A DNA stretch of 64,000 bases from Styela clava (taxonomy: Eukaryota; Chordata; Ascidiacea; Stolidobranchia; Styelidae). Location of the stretch: assembly GCF_964204865.1 (NCBI RefSeq), contig NC_135262.1, forward strand, positions 11,532,001-11,596,000, read 5' to 3'. Shown in pieces: positions 13,265 to 26,509 of this stretch. Positions within the stretch are counted from its first letter, which is position 1. Each line of letters opens with the position of its first letter. Below the pieces are notes generated by a model. It worked only from the letters and a program-made list of their open reading frames with translations, was not told the DNA's origin and searched no databases. A program made the translations under genes and the position numbers.

Positions 13265-14688
13265 GAGACCAGCGACTACCGATGATGTCTCCTCTGTTCC
13301 AAGTATCTCGAGGAGCGTGGTGTGGGAGGCTATGGGGTTGAACGCTAATTCAATCACTTTACAATGAACATTTCTGTTGTGTGAGATATCAACATTGCAA
13401 TTTTGATATCTCTATTTTAAGTTTTTGCTCTACTGGATCAGAAGCTTTTTTTTATATTCAAGATTGCAGCTTCACTTTATTAGTTGCATATATTTGCACT
13501 CATGAGTGTTCGCAGATACAAACATGGACATTTCGCCCACCATCATATTTTCATCCACGAATATTTGTGCTGCGTTTTTTTATAGCTCAATAAAAATTGA
13601 CACTTTTTGTCTCATAATACCTGACATTATGTTACTCTGCCACCTATCTTACCGGCAAAAATTACATACTCGTAACATTAATCGCGGAATGTGAAATATA
13701 GGAGTTATTCAAGATATCGATAGTCAGATATTGGTTTTTATTCAGTGCACTGGAGAAGTACCGTGATCATACAATCAAATACCAGTATTATTCAATATCT
13801 CAATAAACGGTATTCAAATGACAAGAACCTCTAGGTGGGCTGACAAGAATTTCTAAGTAGACTCTTTCTAAAACAAGTTCAATCAGACTTGATAAATGCG
13901 GACACGGTCACCTTCCTGTCGATCTTGAATTCGTGGGATTTATTAACCAATAATTCAACTTGACCACAACGAAACAATCGTAGGGTGCCATCGCCCCAAA
14001 GTACACTTCATATGGCTTCGAGGATATGAATGATAAAGGCGCCGCCATGGTTTAAAAACCACTAGGTTAATTTATAACTCTAGCATACGCTTTTAAAAAT
14101 CCATGAGTGAAGCTTCAGGGTCAAACGGTCCATGATTTATTTGAAACTGAACCATGCAAAAAGGCTTCAGGAAAGCGGCCCAAGAAAAGTTGTTTCGATT
14201 CTTTGCAAAAAATATAATTAGTGATACGATACGCACTAGTGTTTTGCCAACTATTTCAAAGCTCATATATTCGAATGAAATATAATCTCAAAATTTACGA
14301 TTTTAATCGTCTATGAACAAGTATATATGAGTGTTTCAATATGGCTTCTAGATTACAATTCATTGTATTTCATTTTGGTCTTCTGCAAGTGAATGGGTTA
14401 AAATAAAATAATGTAGATTAACGATTAGTACTATTCACTCTACGATGTTCGGAGCATTTCTTGATACAGTTTGTAGACCACAGCGTAAAGTCCATTGTAG
14501 GGACCAGAATTGTACAAAGCTCGAGATGTCACTAATATATAGATGTCTTCGAAACCGCCTTCTGGGACTAGGGCTTAATCACACGCATTGGGCCGAGTGT
14601 AAATATGCAACGCTTCGGTCCCATTTTATTGCCACTATTTTGGGGAATTCCTATTATAAACTCCCTCCTTACAATCACGAGCATAGCA
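13265..14688. other. Intergenic, no gene seen
   Basis: AT-rich sequence with no splice-supported reading frame. The longest open frame (14445-14714, +) runs into the palindrome that follows and resembles nothing recognisable. Confidence 0.45.
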
Positions 14689-16090
14689 TGGTGGCCCATC
14701 GTTGTCACGCGTAAAATTGAAAAAAAAATGAAAAAAAAATAAAAAACACTGAAAATAAAAGTAAAATAAAAAAATAGAGGTGAAAAAACATGAAAAAAAA
14801 ATTAAAAACAAAAATGCAAAAAAAAAATTAAAAATAAAAACGAAAATAAAATAAAAACGAAATAGAAAAATGCAAAAAAAAAACTCGAATAAAAAGAAAA
14901 TAAAAAGGTTGACAACGATGGTCCGCCTCGTGGCCCAACGTTGTCACGCGTTTTTAATTTGAGAAAATTTGCTGCTGCTTGGGACCAACGTTGTCAGGAA
15001 TAATCCTACGCGCACAAATGTGTTCCCTGGGTTTCTAACTCACTACTGATTTTCTTGAGCAATATCCAATAAATTAAATAAGAAAATGTTTTATAAATTT
15101 TCAATGCTACAAGTTCAACCAGAAGTAATATATTTATAATAATGTTAAAAAAATATGTAATTGAATACGAAAATTCTGAAAATTCGTTTTTACGTGTAGA
15201 GGGTAATTGAATTAGAGAATGCTGCTTAACTGCTCAGTTGCCCGGACACTCGTGCGATGCCGCTACCGTCTGACCAAAGGGGTTATAGTCGCTTTGCGTC
15301 TGACCGTAACGGTACCCATGCAATCACTCATGAAACGAATGGGAGATACGGATAATCTTGTAGAATATAGTGAATCAAGGGATGGATTATGGGTCTGGTA
15401 TGTTATGGCTGTACGGTATGGGGCAGGCGCAGATGTTGTTTCAGTAGTCTATATTCTACTAGACTATCCGTATCTCCCATTCGTTTCATCGATACGGTCA
15501 GGCGCAAAGCGACTATAACACCTTTGGTCAGACGGTACCGGCATCGCACGTGTGTGCGGACAACCTAGCAGTTAAGCAGCATTCTCCAATTCAATTGCCT
15601 TCTACACGTAAAAACAAATTTCCCGAATTTTCGTATCCAATTCTATATTCTCTTATCATTATTATAATTATATTACTTGTAGTTGAACTTGTAGCATAGA
15701 GAATTTATAAAAGATTTTCATATTGAATATTGCTCAAGGAAATTCGAAGTGAGTTAGAACCCCATGGAACACCGTTTGTGCGCGTAGGATTTTTCCTGAC
15801 AAAGTTGGTCCCAAGCAGCAGCAAATTTTCTCAAAATGAAAACGCGTGACAACGATGGGCCACGAGGCGGACCATCGTTGTCAACCTTTTTATTTTCTAT
15901 TTATTCAAATTTTTTTTTTTTTTTTACTTTTTCCTTTTTGCTTTTTTTTATTTCGTTTTTATTTTAAATTTTTTTCAATTTTACGCGTGACAACGATGGG
16001 CCACCATACACGAGTGAGAAAATCTCCTCTCTTTTTATTTTATTTCAAATTTTTTTTTCAATTTTACGCGTGACAACGATGGGCCACCAT
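14689..16090. repeat. 1.4-kb imperfect palindrome (foldback element)
   Basis: The left arm (about 14689-15375) is the reverse complement of the right arm (about 15440-16090), leaving a loop near 15376-15439. Both ends carry ATGGTGGCCCATCGTTGTC next to ACGCGTAAAATTG, followed by A/T-rich tracts of several hundred bases. Words such as TTGTCACGCG and GACAACGATGG recur three times per arm. The outer right end is duplicated in tandem (about 15984-16090). Open frames read from it are repeat products. No target duplication was identified. Confidence 0.85.
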
Positions 16091-16217
16091 ACACGAGTGA
16101 GAAAATCTCCTGTCGATCGACTTCTCTCGGAATTTCACTTCAACCAAGTTGTCTACTGCAATAAACGATCTTCGAGTGAAGAAGATTATATTATTATTTA
16201 AACTTTATTATATACAT

Positions 16218-16730
16218 CAGGGGTGGCCGACCTTCTTTCGATCGCGATCGACTAAAATCTTCAAAATAGCTCGCTATCGATTGGGCATTTTGATGCGACT
16301 GCTAATGTTGCAAATACGTATTACCTACCACACACTATTCTTGAAGTGAGACAATAATACGCATACTACATACTACTTTCGTATACCGCAGAAGTTATTG
16401 TAAGATTATTTCTAAGTCAAGATATACAATATTCGGCATTTCATTTTTAAACCATTGCAGTGGCAAAACTTTCATTTGTAACGTATACTATGCTCAACCA
16501 GGCTTGCCCAGACTCAAATACTGTATGTGTCGTATTTTATGTATATCGTATTTTGCGCACATACAGTACCTTATTCCTTCTGTTTTAAAACATCCAACAG
16601 ACGCTGTGTTAAACCGGTTCAAGGCGATTTTGGGGATATATTATTAAATTCAACCAACATCACACGCGATCGACTATTCAAGACGTGGCGATCGCCGGTC
16701 GGCCGCGATTGACGGTGTTGGCCACCCCCG
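16218..16730. mobile_element. hAT-like MITE
   Basis: The left end CAGGGGTGGCCGACC and the reversed right end CGGGGGTGGCCAACACC form terminal inverted repeats, with CGATCGCGATCG-type sequence just inside both ends. No convincing 8-bp target duplication is present, so age or truncation may have blurred the ends. Confidence 0.65.
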
Positions 16731-16984
16731 AACATAATCTAACATAAAAGTCACACAAACATGTGGCCTTTCAACAAAAATGATTAAATAAGCATTAGCA
16801 ATTTTAACTTACCTATACATACAATGTACACAATTTAGGTAATCGCCATGCTAGCGTAATTATATTAAAGTTGTCGGCCAATTGAATCGTTTCTGCTGAT
16901 ATTTCATAACTGTTTCACAGCAGTAAAATGTATTCGCTTTGAAAAGAAAGAAACGGATTTTTCAGTTCAAATATAAATTATTTT

Positions 16985-17288
16985 GGTGACCGTACATTTG
17001 AACCCATACATTTGCACCGGTATATCCGCGGGTCCAATCTATATGCGGTGCTAAAATACATGGGTTATGGTTAGTATGGGTTCAAATATCCGTAAAAGAA
17101 ATTCCGTAGGTGCAATAGTATACAGGTGCAATTGTCGTGGGCACACCTTTATGCATGCATACAACCTTTATTTTACGTCACCAAATAAGCTTATCAAATG
17201 TTCATATATCCGTAAAAGAAATTCCGTAGGTGCAATTGTCGTGGGTTCACACCTTTATGCATGCATACAACCTTTATTTTACGTCACC
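16985..17288. repeat. GGTGACC-family repeat, copy 2, with internal tandem duplication
   Basis: It begins GGTGACCGTACATTTGAAC and ends ATTTTACGTCACC, an inverted GGTGAC terminus. A block of about 115 bp starting TATCCGTAAAAGAAATTCC occurs twice (from about 17087 and 17207), with the second copy slightly shorter. Confidence 0.7.
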
Positions 17289-17310
17289 AAATAAGCTTAT
17301 CAAATACCCG

Positions 17311-18538
17311 TATCCTTTACCCGCACTCGACAAAGCAGAAGCTTGTTATTAGGTTATAGCTGCATCATTGTTACGTAATCCAATCGTCAGATAGTGGCGT
17401 GATATGACGCCATAAATCAGGCGAGTGTTACTTTAGGACACGCTCAAGGCAGCAAATTTGGAGTTAAAATCGGATAAGCGCTGAAATGATCAAAAAAACG
17501 TTTGAATGTTAATTATTATTTCGTCGACATAGTTTTTAATGATTGTAGAAATTAGTCACCCGCTATCTAAGTGTAAACTAACGCAATCCCCATTTCTATT
17601 CTTTCCAAGGTATATTGCGATGTCACATCTCTCCGATAACAAATGAACAAACACACCTGAAAGTGGCGTGATGCCTCTCATTAACCGCAAGTGCCCACCG
17701 TTACAGCCAAAGCATTCCCGTTTTACGGTTACGTTAGCCTTGGTTTAAACTGATGCACTTTAATAACCTCCAGGGAACCTTTTTTTCAACGTCTCGCGCG
17801 TCTCGCCGAGCATCGTCATTTGATACCTATTTATGTGATTTTGCTTTCGGTGCCGTAGCATAGATTTTTTCTACTTCTTCAATCGTTGAGAAAAATCAGA
17901 ACCCTTCAGGACATTTATCGAATTTCAAAAACCTTTTGTTTTTGAGGGATTTTGATTTTTTATTCAAATTTGAATAATTTCTCTGTAGCACTATGCTCGA
18001 ATTTATACATGCCTAGCCAAATTTGCACTCATAAATGTGAGAGAATTGAAGAAAAAATAACGGTAGTTTAGCTCAACCACGGTGTCGAATCAGTCTCAGA
18101 CGGCATTGTATCAGACAGCAGCGGTGTTTGCCGCAGTATATTGAGGATTAAGCGGTGTTGTTTCAGAATTTTTCTGTAACTAGCAAAATGTGTGATTTTA
18201 GTGAAAGTGCTGCTATTTAAATTAGTTTATTCACAACAAACTTTTTTTTTTATTTCGTCAGTCGATTTGTGTGATTGAAAATTCAATGATTTGCGATACC
18301 TCATTACTTACTGCATAATATTAAACCATTTTCAGATTTATATTTGCTGTTAATGATACAGAGGTTTGGTATTGTGTTGGGAGTTTGGTAGACTTTCTTA
18401 GCACTTATTCATGATATCGTCATTTCGGAAAACAAATAAAACACAAAGTTTGTACATTCTTGGACACACGTTTGCCTACCTGACAAATTCAAAAGCCCTT
18501 CATTGCTGCAGTTCAAATTTGTCTGAAGTTACTTGACG
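17311..18538. other. Intergenic upstream of RING gene 1
   Basis: No gene seen. Just before the RING gene start, CATTGCTGCAG at about 18500-18510 could be an acceptor for a 5' untranslated or trans-spliced leader exon; this is only a possibility. Confidence 0.35.
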
Positions 18539-18939
18539 ATGGAGCGGAGGCGATTATCGCAGACTGAGCGTCTCCAATCAAAAAATAGAAGTGGAAAATT
18601 GAGTAAAAGCGTTGAGCCAGACTCTGTCAGAGACAGGTAAGCGTGCATTGGCTTGTTTGTAAACAGATGATAAATTGGTTCGTCCATGCTCATGATAGGA
18701 ATTGATAACGAGTCTTCCATAATTATACTTTTTTATATAGGTGTACTGACACAAGAATTGATATGTTTGGAGACCCGCACAAAAATGCCTACGTGTGCAT
18801 AGAATGTCGATCCAAGATGGCAACCGAGGTTTTTGTTTCATGTTCCAGCATTCACGAACAGCCCGTATTCTGTTCAGCCTGTGTTTCTGGCAGGGAAAAG
18901 TGCCCTTGGTGCAACCGAGAGGACGGTAAAACATTTTAA
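18539..18939 (+). CDS. Small RING-type zinc finger protein, 98 aa, two exons (RING gene 1)
   Basis: Exon 1 is 18539-18636, ending AGACAG before a GTAAGC donor; the 104-bp intron ends TTTTATATAG; exon 2 is 18741-18939 with stop TAA. The junction is phase 2 and makes an Arg codon, giving 98 residues. Residues 1-33 are basic and Ser-rich. Residues 52-90 form a compact RING: C52-x2-C55-x11-C67-x3-H71-x5-C77-x2-C80-x6-C87-P-W-C90. The first loop of 11 and the closing CPxC are those of MDM2, IAP and MUL1 RINGs, which are E3 ubiquitin ligase domains; the CxH step is stretched by two residues. An AATAAA lies 20 bases after the stop. No membrane segment is visible, so cytosol or nucleus is likely. It is the only family member here on the plus strand. 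Structure is well supported; ligase activity is inferred. Confidence 0.75.
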
Positions 18940-18958
18940 TGCCAAGTGTGGAAATGAG

Positions 18959-18964
18959 AATAAA
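18959..18964 (+). terminator. Polyadenylation signal of RING gene 1
   Basis: AATAAA begins 20 bases downstream of the TAA stop of the 98-residue RING gene and is followed by AT-rich sequence. It supports the proposed end of that transcript. Confidence 0.5.
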
Positions 18965-19898
18965 AATATATATCGACTACTTTATTCTTTATTCATAGTA
19001 TTTGTCGATTTTTTCTTTTTGTAATATAAAGCCTTATTTTGTAAATATTTACTTTTCCGGCTTATGCTGTCAAATTGCGGAAACCATTTTATGCCAATGT
19101 CAACTTGTAATGATAATTAATTTTTGTGTCTCCGTGTATAAAGAATGTTGCGTATATGAAGTGATACTTTCGAGATTTCGTGATTATACAGGGTGTGTAT
19201 AAAGTCCCTTTACAATTTCAATTTTGGTATGAAGTCAGTTCTCGAGATATCTTAACCAGGTTTGTTGTTTTTGTTGATCAGTAATTGTTTGAGTATTTTA
19301 CTTCATTCAATACATCTGCGAGGGCGAAAATAATATATGGTATCGATAAATTCCCTTTGGCTATTCTGAATGAATTGGGAGATAGATACCATTTGTACCA
19401 GTGTAAATGATATTTAAATAAGCTTTTATCATTACGACTTTTACTGGCATAATCTATAGATGTTCAACTACAATTTGTTATGAATTGCATTGCTCTGTCA
19501 CTTTTCTTTCTTCCATTTTGCTTTTATTTGTAAGTTTCTATCGCTAAAGTGCTTCCTTGTAATAGGCTACTTCCAATAAAAATCTATTAAATTCAGTTGC
19601 AGTTTATTGTGTATTTAGGAGGCAGGCAAAAATATAGAGATTTAGATTATGGGTTGGATATCGCCCATCTGTGACCATTACACAAGGCAATAGCGTCAGT
19701 AATGATGTAATAACGTCACGACGGTTATTCGAGAGAATTGTCAGTCAGGGATAGAGGAGAGAAGAAGGCAACACTTTGAGGAGCGGTTTTCTCGCATATG
19801 AGAAAGCTGTATCACCTTGTGACCTGTCTCGTAGACATAACAGCGGTAAGAACCCTTGTCGCTTCCGCCGCTCTATTGGCTTATTGGTTAGTCACGAG
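18965..19898. other. Intergenic, no gene seen
   Basis: No splice-supported frame or repeat was recognised between the end of RING gene 1 and the hAT element that follows. Confidence 0.4.
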
Positions 19899-20417
19899 TA
19901 GGGCTGGAAATGGTTAACCGGTTAACCGATTTCAGATGGCTAACGGTTACGATTTATTTTAACCGTTAAATGACATCTAAGGTACAAATCATCTTTATAT
20001 CGTACAATTTCTTCAAATATGATTACGTCATCGCAAATTTATCTCTTGTGGCGTTTAATTTAAAGAATATTACTAACTGTGTGGGTAAGGACTCAATAAA
20101 TGTGAAAAATAATGGAAGTACCAAGATTGCTGATAATTAAAATTTACAATGATAAATTCAGAATCATTTTTCGGTCGGTTTCGAAATATATTGTTCATGG
20201 TTTCATTGCAAAATCGGATATTCAATGTCATGCAACAAGTGCGCGGTTGATGCCGTTTTTCTTTATGATATATATCTCAAAAGTAGAATTTGCACATCGA
20301 ACACTGAAAATTTGTCACATAAATGATGTTTAACAACGGAATCGGGTTTTCTAAAATATTTCCACATGCCCGAACCGGTTAACGGTTAAAGTGTTTTTCC
20401 TGAAATTCCCAGCCCTA
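19899..20417. mobile_element. Non-autonomous hAT element with perfect target duplication
   Basis: The left end TAGGGCTGGAAATGG and the reversed right end TAGGGCTGGGAATTTC are inverted repeats. The 8-bp word GTCACGAG flanks both sides exactly (19891-19898 and 20418-20425). GGTTAACGGTTAA-type motifs occur inside both ends. The 519-bp body has no transposase. A truncated relative lies at 10921-10970. Confidence 0.85.
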
Positions 20418-20425
20418 GTCACGAG

Positions 20426-21333
20426 ATGAGCCAGCTTCAGCGACCTCTTTTAGCTCGAGCGGCATTCCATTTTGTCCTTTGCAATAAATATACTACTCTA
20501 TACGTCTAGAGCAGGGTGGTCCAAGCCCACGGCTTCATTATCTATGGCCCCCGTCGCAATAGCGGGAGGGTAGACAAAAAATCGAACAAAACAAAATTTG
20601 GTGTTGTTTCGTCATAAAAATACCCAGAAAATCTTTTTTACATCGCTAATGTCACTAAATTGACTAGTGTTACGTCTGGCTGAGGCAACTAGCGAAGTTG
20701 AATATTGTGCTTGGCCAGTCTAAATTGTTAACTGGCGTTTAGCATATTATCACAAATGGCATACAATGTGTTGAAAATTATGTATTGAATTCTTCTTTAG
20801 GTGTAACATAATGCTAATGTTTTGGGTGATTTTCAATTGTGTGATTCCCCAAGATACTCCAAACACATATGTATGAATCACTCCACCCTGTGCATATACG
20901 TAATAGAAACAGAAAGGTAGTTTAGCTTCTAAAGGTAATTTGAAAAGTTGTTGATCATCACAAAATACCATGAGCTTTACCTTTGTCATGGATTATGCCT
21001 ATTTTCTTGAAATCGTTTTTTATTGGGTTAGTTAGAGACACGACTTTCCGATATTTTAGCCATTTTTTGATTGCATATTGTGTTTTTTAAATGAAATCAT
21101 GTGAATTGCATATAACCAGTATTACTCATTGGATTGTTGACTTTCACTATGTCGAAGAATGATTCATTCTTACCCAGATGATTCACTATTTCAAATTGTC
21201 TCCGAATGATTCATTTCAAAAGTATGTAAATAGCGTGACAAGAGATTCTACTCAAGAAATAATTATATAAGGGAAAGGTCGTCGCTGTAATGAACTATCC
21301 GTACCTAAAACAAGAAGCTCCAATACAGTAAAC
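20426..21333. other. Intergenic with one isolated hAT-like terminus
   Basis: CAGGGTGGTCCAAGCCCACGG near 20513 resembles a hAT left end but no matching right end was found. Nothing else was recognised. Confidence 0.4.
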
Positions 21334-21665
21334 CAGGGGTGTACAACCTTTGATAGGCCAGATACATATAACTGGGAGAGACCGCGGGCCGATACCTAGT
21401 TCAACATAGGCTTTCTAGTAGTTGCAGGCGCATAAATTTTGGTTATTGATCTTATGACATGCGTTGTTCCCTTCGCACAAGCTCTTGCAGCGCAAAGAGA
21501 TGGGAATTATTCGCACGTACTAGATTAAAAACTCGTTCGCGGACACACCATTCAAAATTGGCATCTCTCCGTGGGCCGCACAATGTTCCCTTGGCATTTG
21601 GCCCGCGGGCCGCAGGAAGCACACTACAGTGAACAATTAACGAACGTATATGATTGAACAACCCC
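21334..21665. mobile_element. hAT-like fragment
   Basis: It begins CAGGGGTGTACAACCTTT, continues with paired words GACCGCGGGCCG and GGCCCGCGGGCCGC, and resembles the ends of the 53543-54364 element (GGTGCACAACC). The right terminus is not clear. The short minus-strand frame inside (21452-21661) is not recognisable and is left out as a gene. Confidence 0.5.
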
Positions 21666-24600
21666 TTAGCTTGGCCCTTGGCAAACTATTAATCAATTCA
21701 TCCATTACCTAATAAGATTACACTTCTGTGTTTACATACCTCACAAAAGTATTTGAAAATAAATCAAGATAGAAACATCCGCTCTAAAAAGTGTCTCAAA
21801 TCGCTTGTGTGAGTGAATTTAATCTACTTTCCCAATAGATTTTGGTATATAGTATAGCACACTATTGCACCACAATAAATCTGACTTAGCAAGTAACGTA
21901 ATCCAGTATTTTATGGCATTGACGTCGTTCTACTTTGCTATGACGTCAATTTTTGTTGTTATGGAGGATATTGAATGTTTGTTTTTTGGTTGTGTTCACG
22001 AGTATTGAAATCAATGACAGAGTCATGTTATAGAATATCGATTGCCACTTTTCTAATATGGAATCCTTAACCGCATATATGGAAGCCTTTCATTTCATAA
22101 TTATCGTGGGTCAGTATCAACTCCTACAATATTCACTACTTTAAAAATATGAACTGCATGAATGACAGTAAAATAAAATCATCTAATATTGAGCGAACTC
22201 ATTGATATCTGATCTGACTTTTCCATACTCCTCAGTACTTCACTCATAATCGTTTATATTTACGCAAAGCTTCAATTTGAATGCAATTATATTAACAAGA
22301 AATGATAGCACAAATCAAGCCTAAACGATTAGTTGTTTGCTAATCCATCGCAAACACCTAATTTCCCACTGAATAGAGTTACGAGGAAAATATCAGGTCT
22401 AATGGATCACAGAAGAACACACGAAAACAGGTAACTCTTTGACCAACCCCCTCCATTTCACTACTGCAAATTCGAAACGGACCGATCTAGAAAATATCAA
22501 TAAATGCAAATTTTAGTCCCAACGACAATATCAATTTACCAAAACGATATATATATGCGTGTTCATATATTCAAACACAGAGTACATTTGTATTTAAAAT
22601 GTGCTAAAAGGAATAAGGCGTGTATTGAAAATTGTACTCAATTATGCAAATAGTACATAATAAAATTACTTCGCGATTTTGTTCTATTGAAAAAGATTGG
22701 TTGATGTGAACTTCTATAAAAAAACAACTTTAAATTTTTTTCAATTGATTTTTGTTATCTTTGTTGATTTATTGCGGTGCTTACACAATATGGTAAATAC
22801 CTTGATCTACAGATGAATTAACAATGATTACATCCCAGCAGCAGCTTGCCTTTAAAGTTCATGTTAGTCATAGTCAATATGACGCAATAGTACATTCATT
22901 TATGCAAGTCAGGTGTATGTGAGTTACTATTTTTACTTCTTTATAGCCGGTTAGTCCAAATTTGACCATGTTAACGTTTCTATTGCACAATTAAAAACTT
23001 TTTATAATTGTACTCTGTTATGTTCAGCATTCAAAAGTACCATGCTGTTAAGTGGGGCTCATGTTGGTATTTTTCAATGAGAATACACCATGCAAAAATA
23101 TATAAATTGATATAATTATTTGATCTTTACAAAATAATGACCATTCTTCAAATGGATTGTTATTGAACATGCGCACATTTGTATGTTTTGTGAGACACAA
23201 TATATTGATTATGTCCTAAAACGGTATATAGTGGTTTAATTTTTAACGACGGTTATAAATGCCCGAATAAAATATTTTCAAAATGTCATTAATGATTGTG
23301 AATCTTCTGCATGGTCAAAATTCATCGTGTAGGTCCTCATAGGTGGTCTCTATGTGAATGTAGAAGTGAAGATGGTGCCCAGTTGTACGCGCAACCTAGA
23401 ATACACGTCATCAATCAAAATATACGCAAGCACTATTTATAGCAATTGTCCTAATCTTACTTAGTAGTAGAGTTTTTAGAGAGTACTTATGTTGAGTGAC
23501 AATTGGCCCTAAATTTTCTAAATATTTTTAGAAATATTCTGATGATTCACCAAAGCGGATGGATGAAGGGTGAATCAGATATTCCTTCCTGCATGCGAGA
23601 TAGCTTCAATATAAAACAGAAATTTATTTTTAACATTTTAAAAATAGATTGATTGTTTGGCAGGTCACTGCGGACTTTGATAAAGCAGTTCCTTATTAAC
23701 TGTTGAATATTTAGGTAAGTAACAGGTATGAGGTTTCATCATCACGCATCACATGTAAAATGCTGACTTATAGTCTCCTTATGATGACTATGACTAATTT
23801 ATCCGCCTTATTGAATTCAAACGTATTTCCCGAATGTACAAGCTTGTGACATGCTTATCAACTCGAGATCGACTTATTCCTAATTAATTAAGTTATAGAA
23901 AGACTCGAATTCGGTAAATTATGGCATAAATAAATGTGGCATAAATTTGATTTGATTTACCATGAATCCAAACAGCTGCATAAACCTTCAAATGACGACC
24001 CTAGTCTTACAATACTTTTATTGTAAAATTATTCCAATAATTTTTGTTTGTGGTAGGATCATTAATTATTACAAACCATTGAAGAGTAATGTCATAACAA
24101 CGCAAATTTTCCCGAACCGCGGCTGTAATAAATAGCGCGCCCGTGCCATAGTTACGCTTGCAATGTCCGTTTAATACTTCTTGAATGTATAAATGAAATT
24201 TATTTCAAGATGGTTGTTCGTTAACCAACGTAGCAGGTATAGACAAACAACCGCATCAACGCAAAATGAATATTTATATTGAATCAAATCGTGGAAGCAG
24301 AGATTCAACATGTGCAATGTCCAATAACAATCTTGGCGATGTGGGTTAAAAATGTCGGTTCCCATCACATCCATCACCTCGCCTGGTGTGGGAAAATTGA
24401 GTACGCCTACCAGGAAACTTTCCGAGAGGGTTCAAAAAGATGACAATCTTCTTCTGACTATTTGTTGAATCAGTATCATCAGGTGGCAGAGTAGAGTACT
24501 CAGACTAAAAACCATTACATCATCATAATTACACGTTCTTCCGCATTTGCAAATCAACCATAGGGAGTGAAGGCGACAGAAAAGGCATTTAAACGGCCCT

Positions 24601-26509
24601 TTAAACTTTAAATCCTACGAATTTTTCGAAACAATTCAAAACAAACAAATTTGGAAATTAGTTCAATTTGGCGTAGCGAGCATGTCGATATACACATCAC
24701 ACAATATAGAATGATGAATGTTTTTAATTCGAAATAATTTTTTATTGTATTCAAACAGGGTACGTGTGATGTCAATTTAATAACCTTTTAATTGTAATCT
24801 ATTTTACTGCCATTTTTTAGTTATCATATACGTTTGTTTTTAAATTTTTTGCCAGACAATTTTATAAATCCAGGTTTGCGCTTATTGCTCTACAAGTAAA
24901 TACCAGATAAAGACAAAATCGTCGCATCATCGAGTGGAAAATTTTATCAAATTCTCCGCTTTAGTTATGCTAGGTTTTTCGTCATTTTGTTCTGGTTCAC
25001 TGCAAATATTTCTCTTGTTACATCAAATAAACCCACGAAACGCCCAGGAAATTTTAGCGTTTCCATACCAACACATTCCATACGTCACTCTCGCGTACCA
25101 AACGGGGAATTTTATCACGCACCTATGGCGTGAATAGAGTGATGATGTTTTGTGGCTTTGAAAATGGAGAAAAATCTTTTATAACATTACGCCTTTCATA
25201 CGCCCACAAATTTGCTTGATTTTATACCGACAGACATTCGTTACGTCACTCGCGATTACTGAAAGGGGAATCTTAAGCACGCTGCGTATGTGTGATCGAA
25301 TTGATGATGTCTTCATGGCTGTAATTAAAATAGTACTCGAAAGAGCGCGTGGCAACAGCAAACTTACCATACGTCATGTTTATGTAGGTATGCTGAAAAG
25401 TAACGTTATGACAATACCACGCAATCACAGCTCGAATGATATTGTCGCAACAGGGAAATGTCATGGGGGTATTCTAAAAAGTAACGTTATGGGAACGTCA
25501 CAGCGCGATTGATATTATATTTAGTTCATCTAATTTATAAAGAGGTAGAGATGAGCATACAATTACATTAAGTTATTTATGAAAAGTTTACCTACGTACT
25601 GTTTACACTGCTATGAAGTTCGCCACATATGAAGAATGCCGTTGTTTTGAGTTTGTTTTGTCTGTTTAATTTTCTTCAATAGGTAGCTAAATAATAGATT
25701 GATTACATTGTATCAATATTAGGGCAGCCACTTAATTCTTATGGACATAACAAAATTTCAAATTTTGGGGTAAAAGGGTGTGTTTGGTAGTTGGTACAAT
25801 ATTGAACTATCATTTGGGGAAATAAAAAATGGTACAACTTTATTCAAATTCGCAATACGCGAAGTCCAAATTCCATTTATTGTGGGCGTAGCAAAGGCGC
25901 GATTATCATATGACAGTAAATTACATCATACCGGTTGATAGGAAGTCAATGCCTGCATTTTGTGATATGAAATTATAAAAATCTACTATTGCAAATATTT
26001 ACAATAATACAGCAATGAAATGGCTAAGCAAATTTATGAATAATATTGTTCTGGCAGGATATGTATCTGTCCATTTTTGGTGGCACTCAGCCCACTAACC
26101 GAAAAATAAGAATCGCAACGTGATATAAGAATAAAGTTATCAATATGTGTGTCTGTTTATTTATTTTGATCTTTTTTGTAAATATGTTCCATACAAGCCA
26201 AGTGCCATTCGTGTTAATCTTCGCTCATGTATCGCCCCAAATTGGTTGGTTTCGTTAGGGTTTTGAGTCTTTCTGGCTCGCCGGGTGGAAGGGCGTTATG
26301 GGGTGTGTGGTCAAGCGTTACTCGCAAAATTACTTTTTGTCGCATTTTTTATGCGAGAACAAATTACATTCACTGGAAAAGAATACGCGTTACCCATTAA
26401 CCAAGCATGATTCCTTTATATGAATCGGAATTCATTATGGAACGTGGGCGTATGTTTGCCAGTCGCATTTTATATTTATGCCAGAACATTCCATAAAAAC
26501 CGACACGAC
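21666..26509. other. Gene-poor intergenic region
   Basis: No gene was supported. At about 25020-25500 there are degenerate tandem repeats: ACATTCCATACGTCACTC / ACATTCGTTACGTCACTC about 160 bp apart, and AAAAGTAACGTTATG twice near 25397 and 25480. Open frames there follow the repeats. GTCGCATTTT and ATGC-AGAACA words also recur near 26340 and 26466. Confidence 0.4.

Noticed and set aside
15219..15518. 99-codon plus-strand open frame
   Set aside because: It spans the loop and both inner arms of the 14689-16090 palindrome, so the frame is read from repeat sequence, and no domain is visible.
25216..25512. 98-codon frame with repeated Leu-Lys-Ser-Asn-Val-Met
   Set aside because: The repetition comes from tandem DNA repeats (AAAAGTAACGTTATG), it begins at a non-ATG codon, and no domain is visible.
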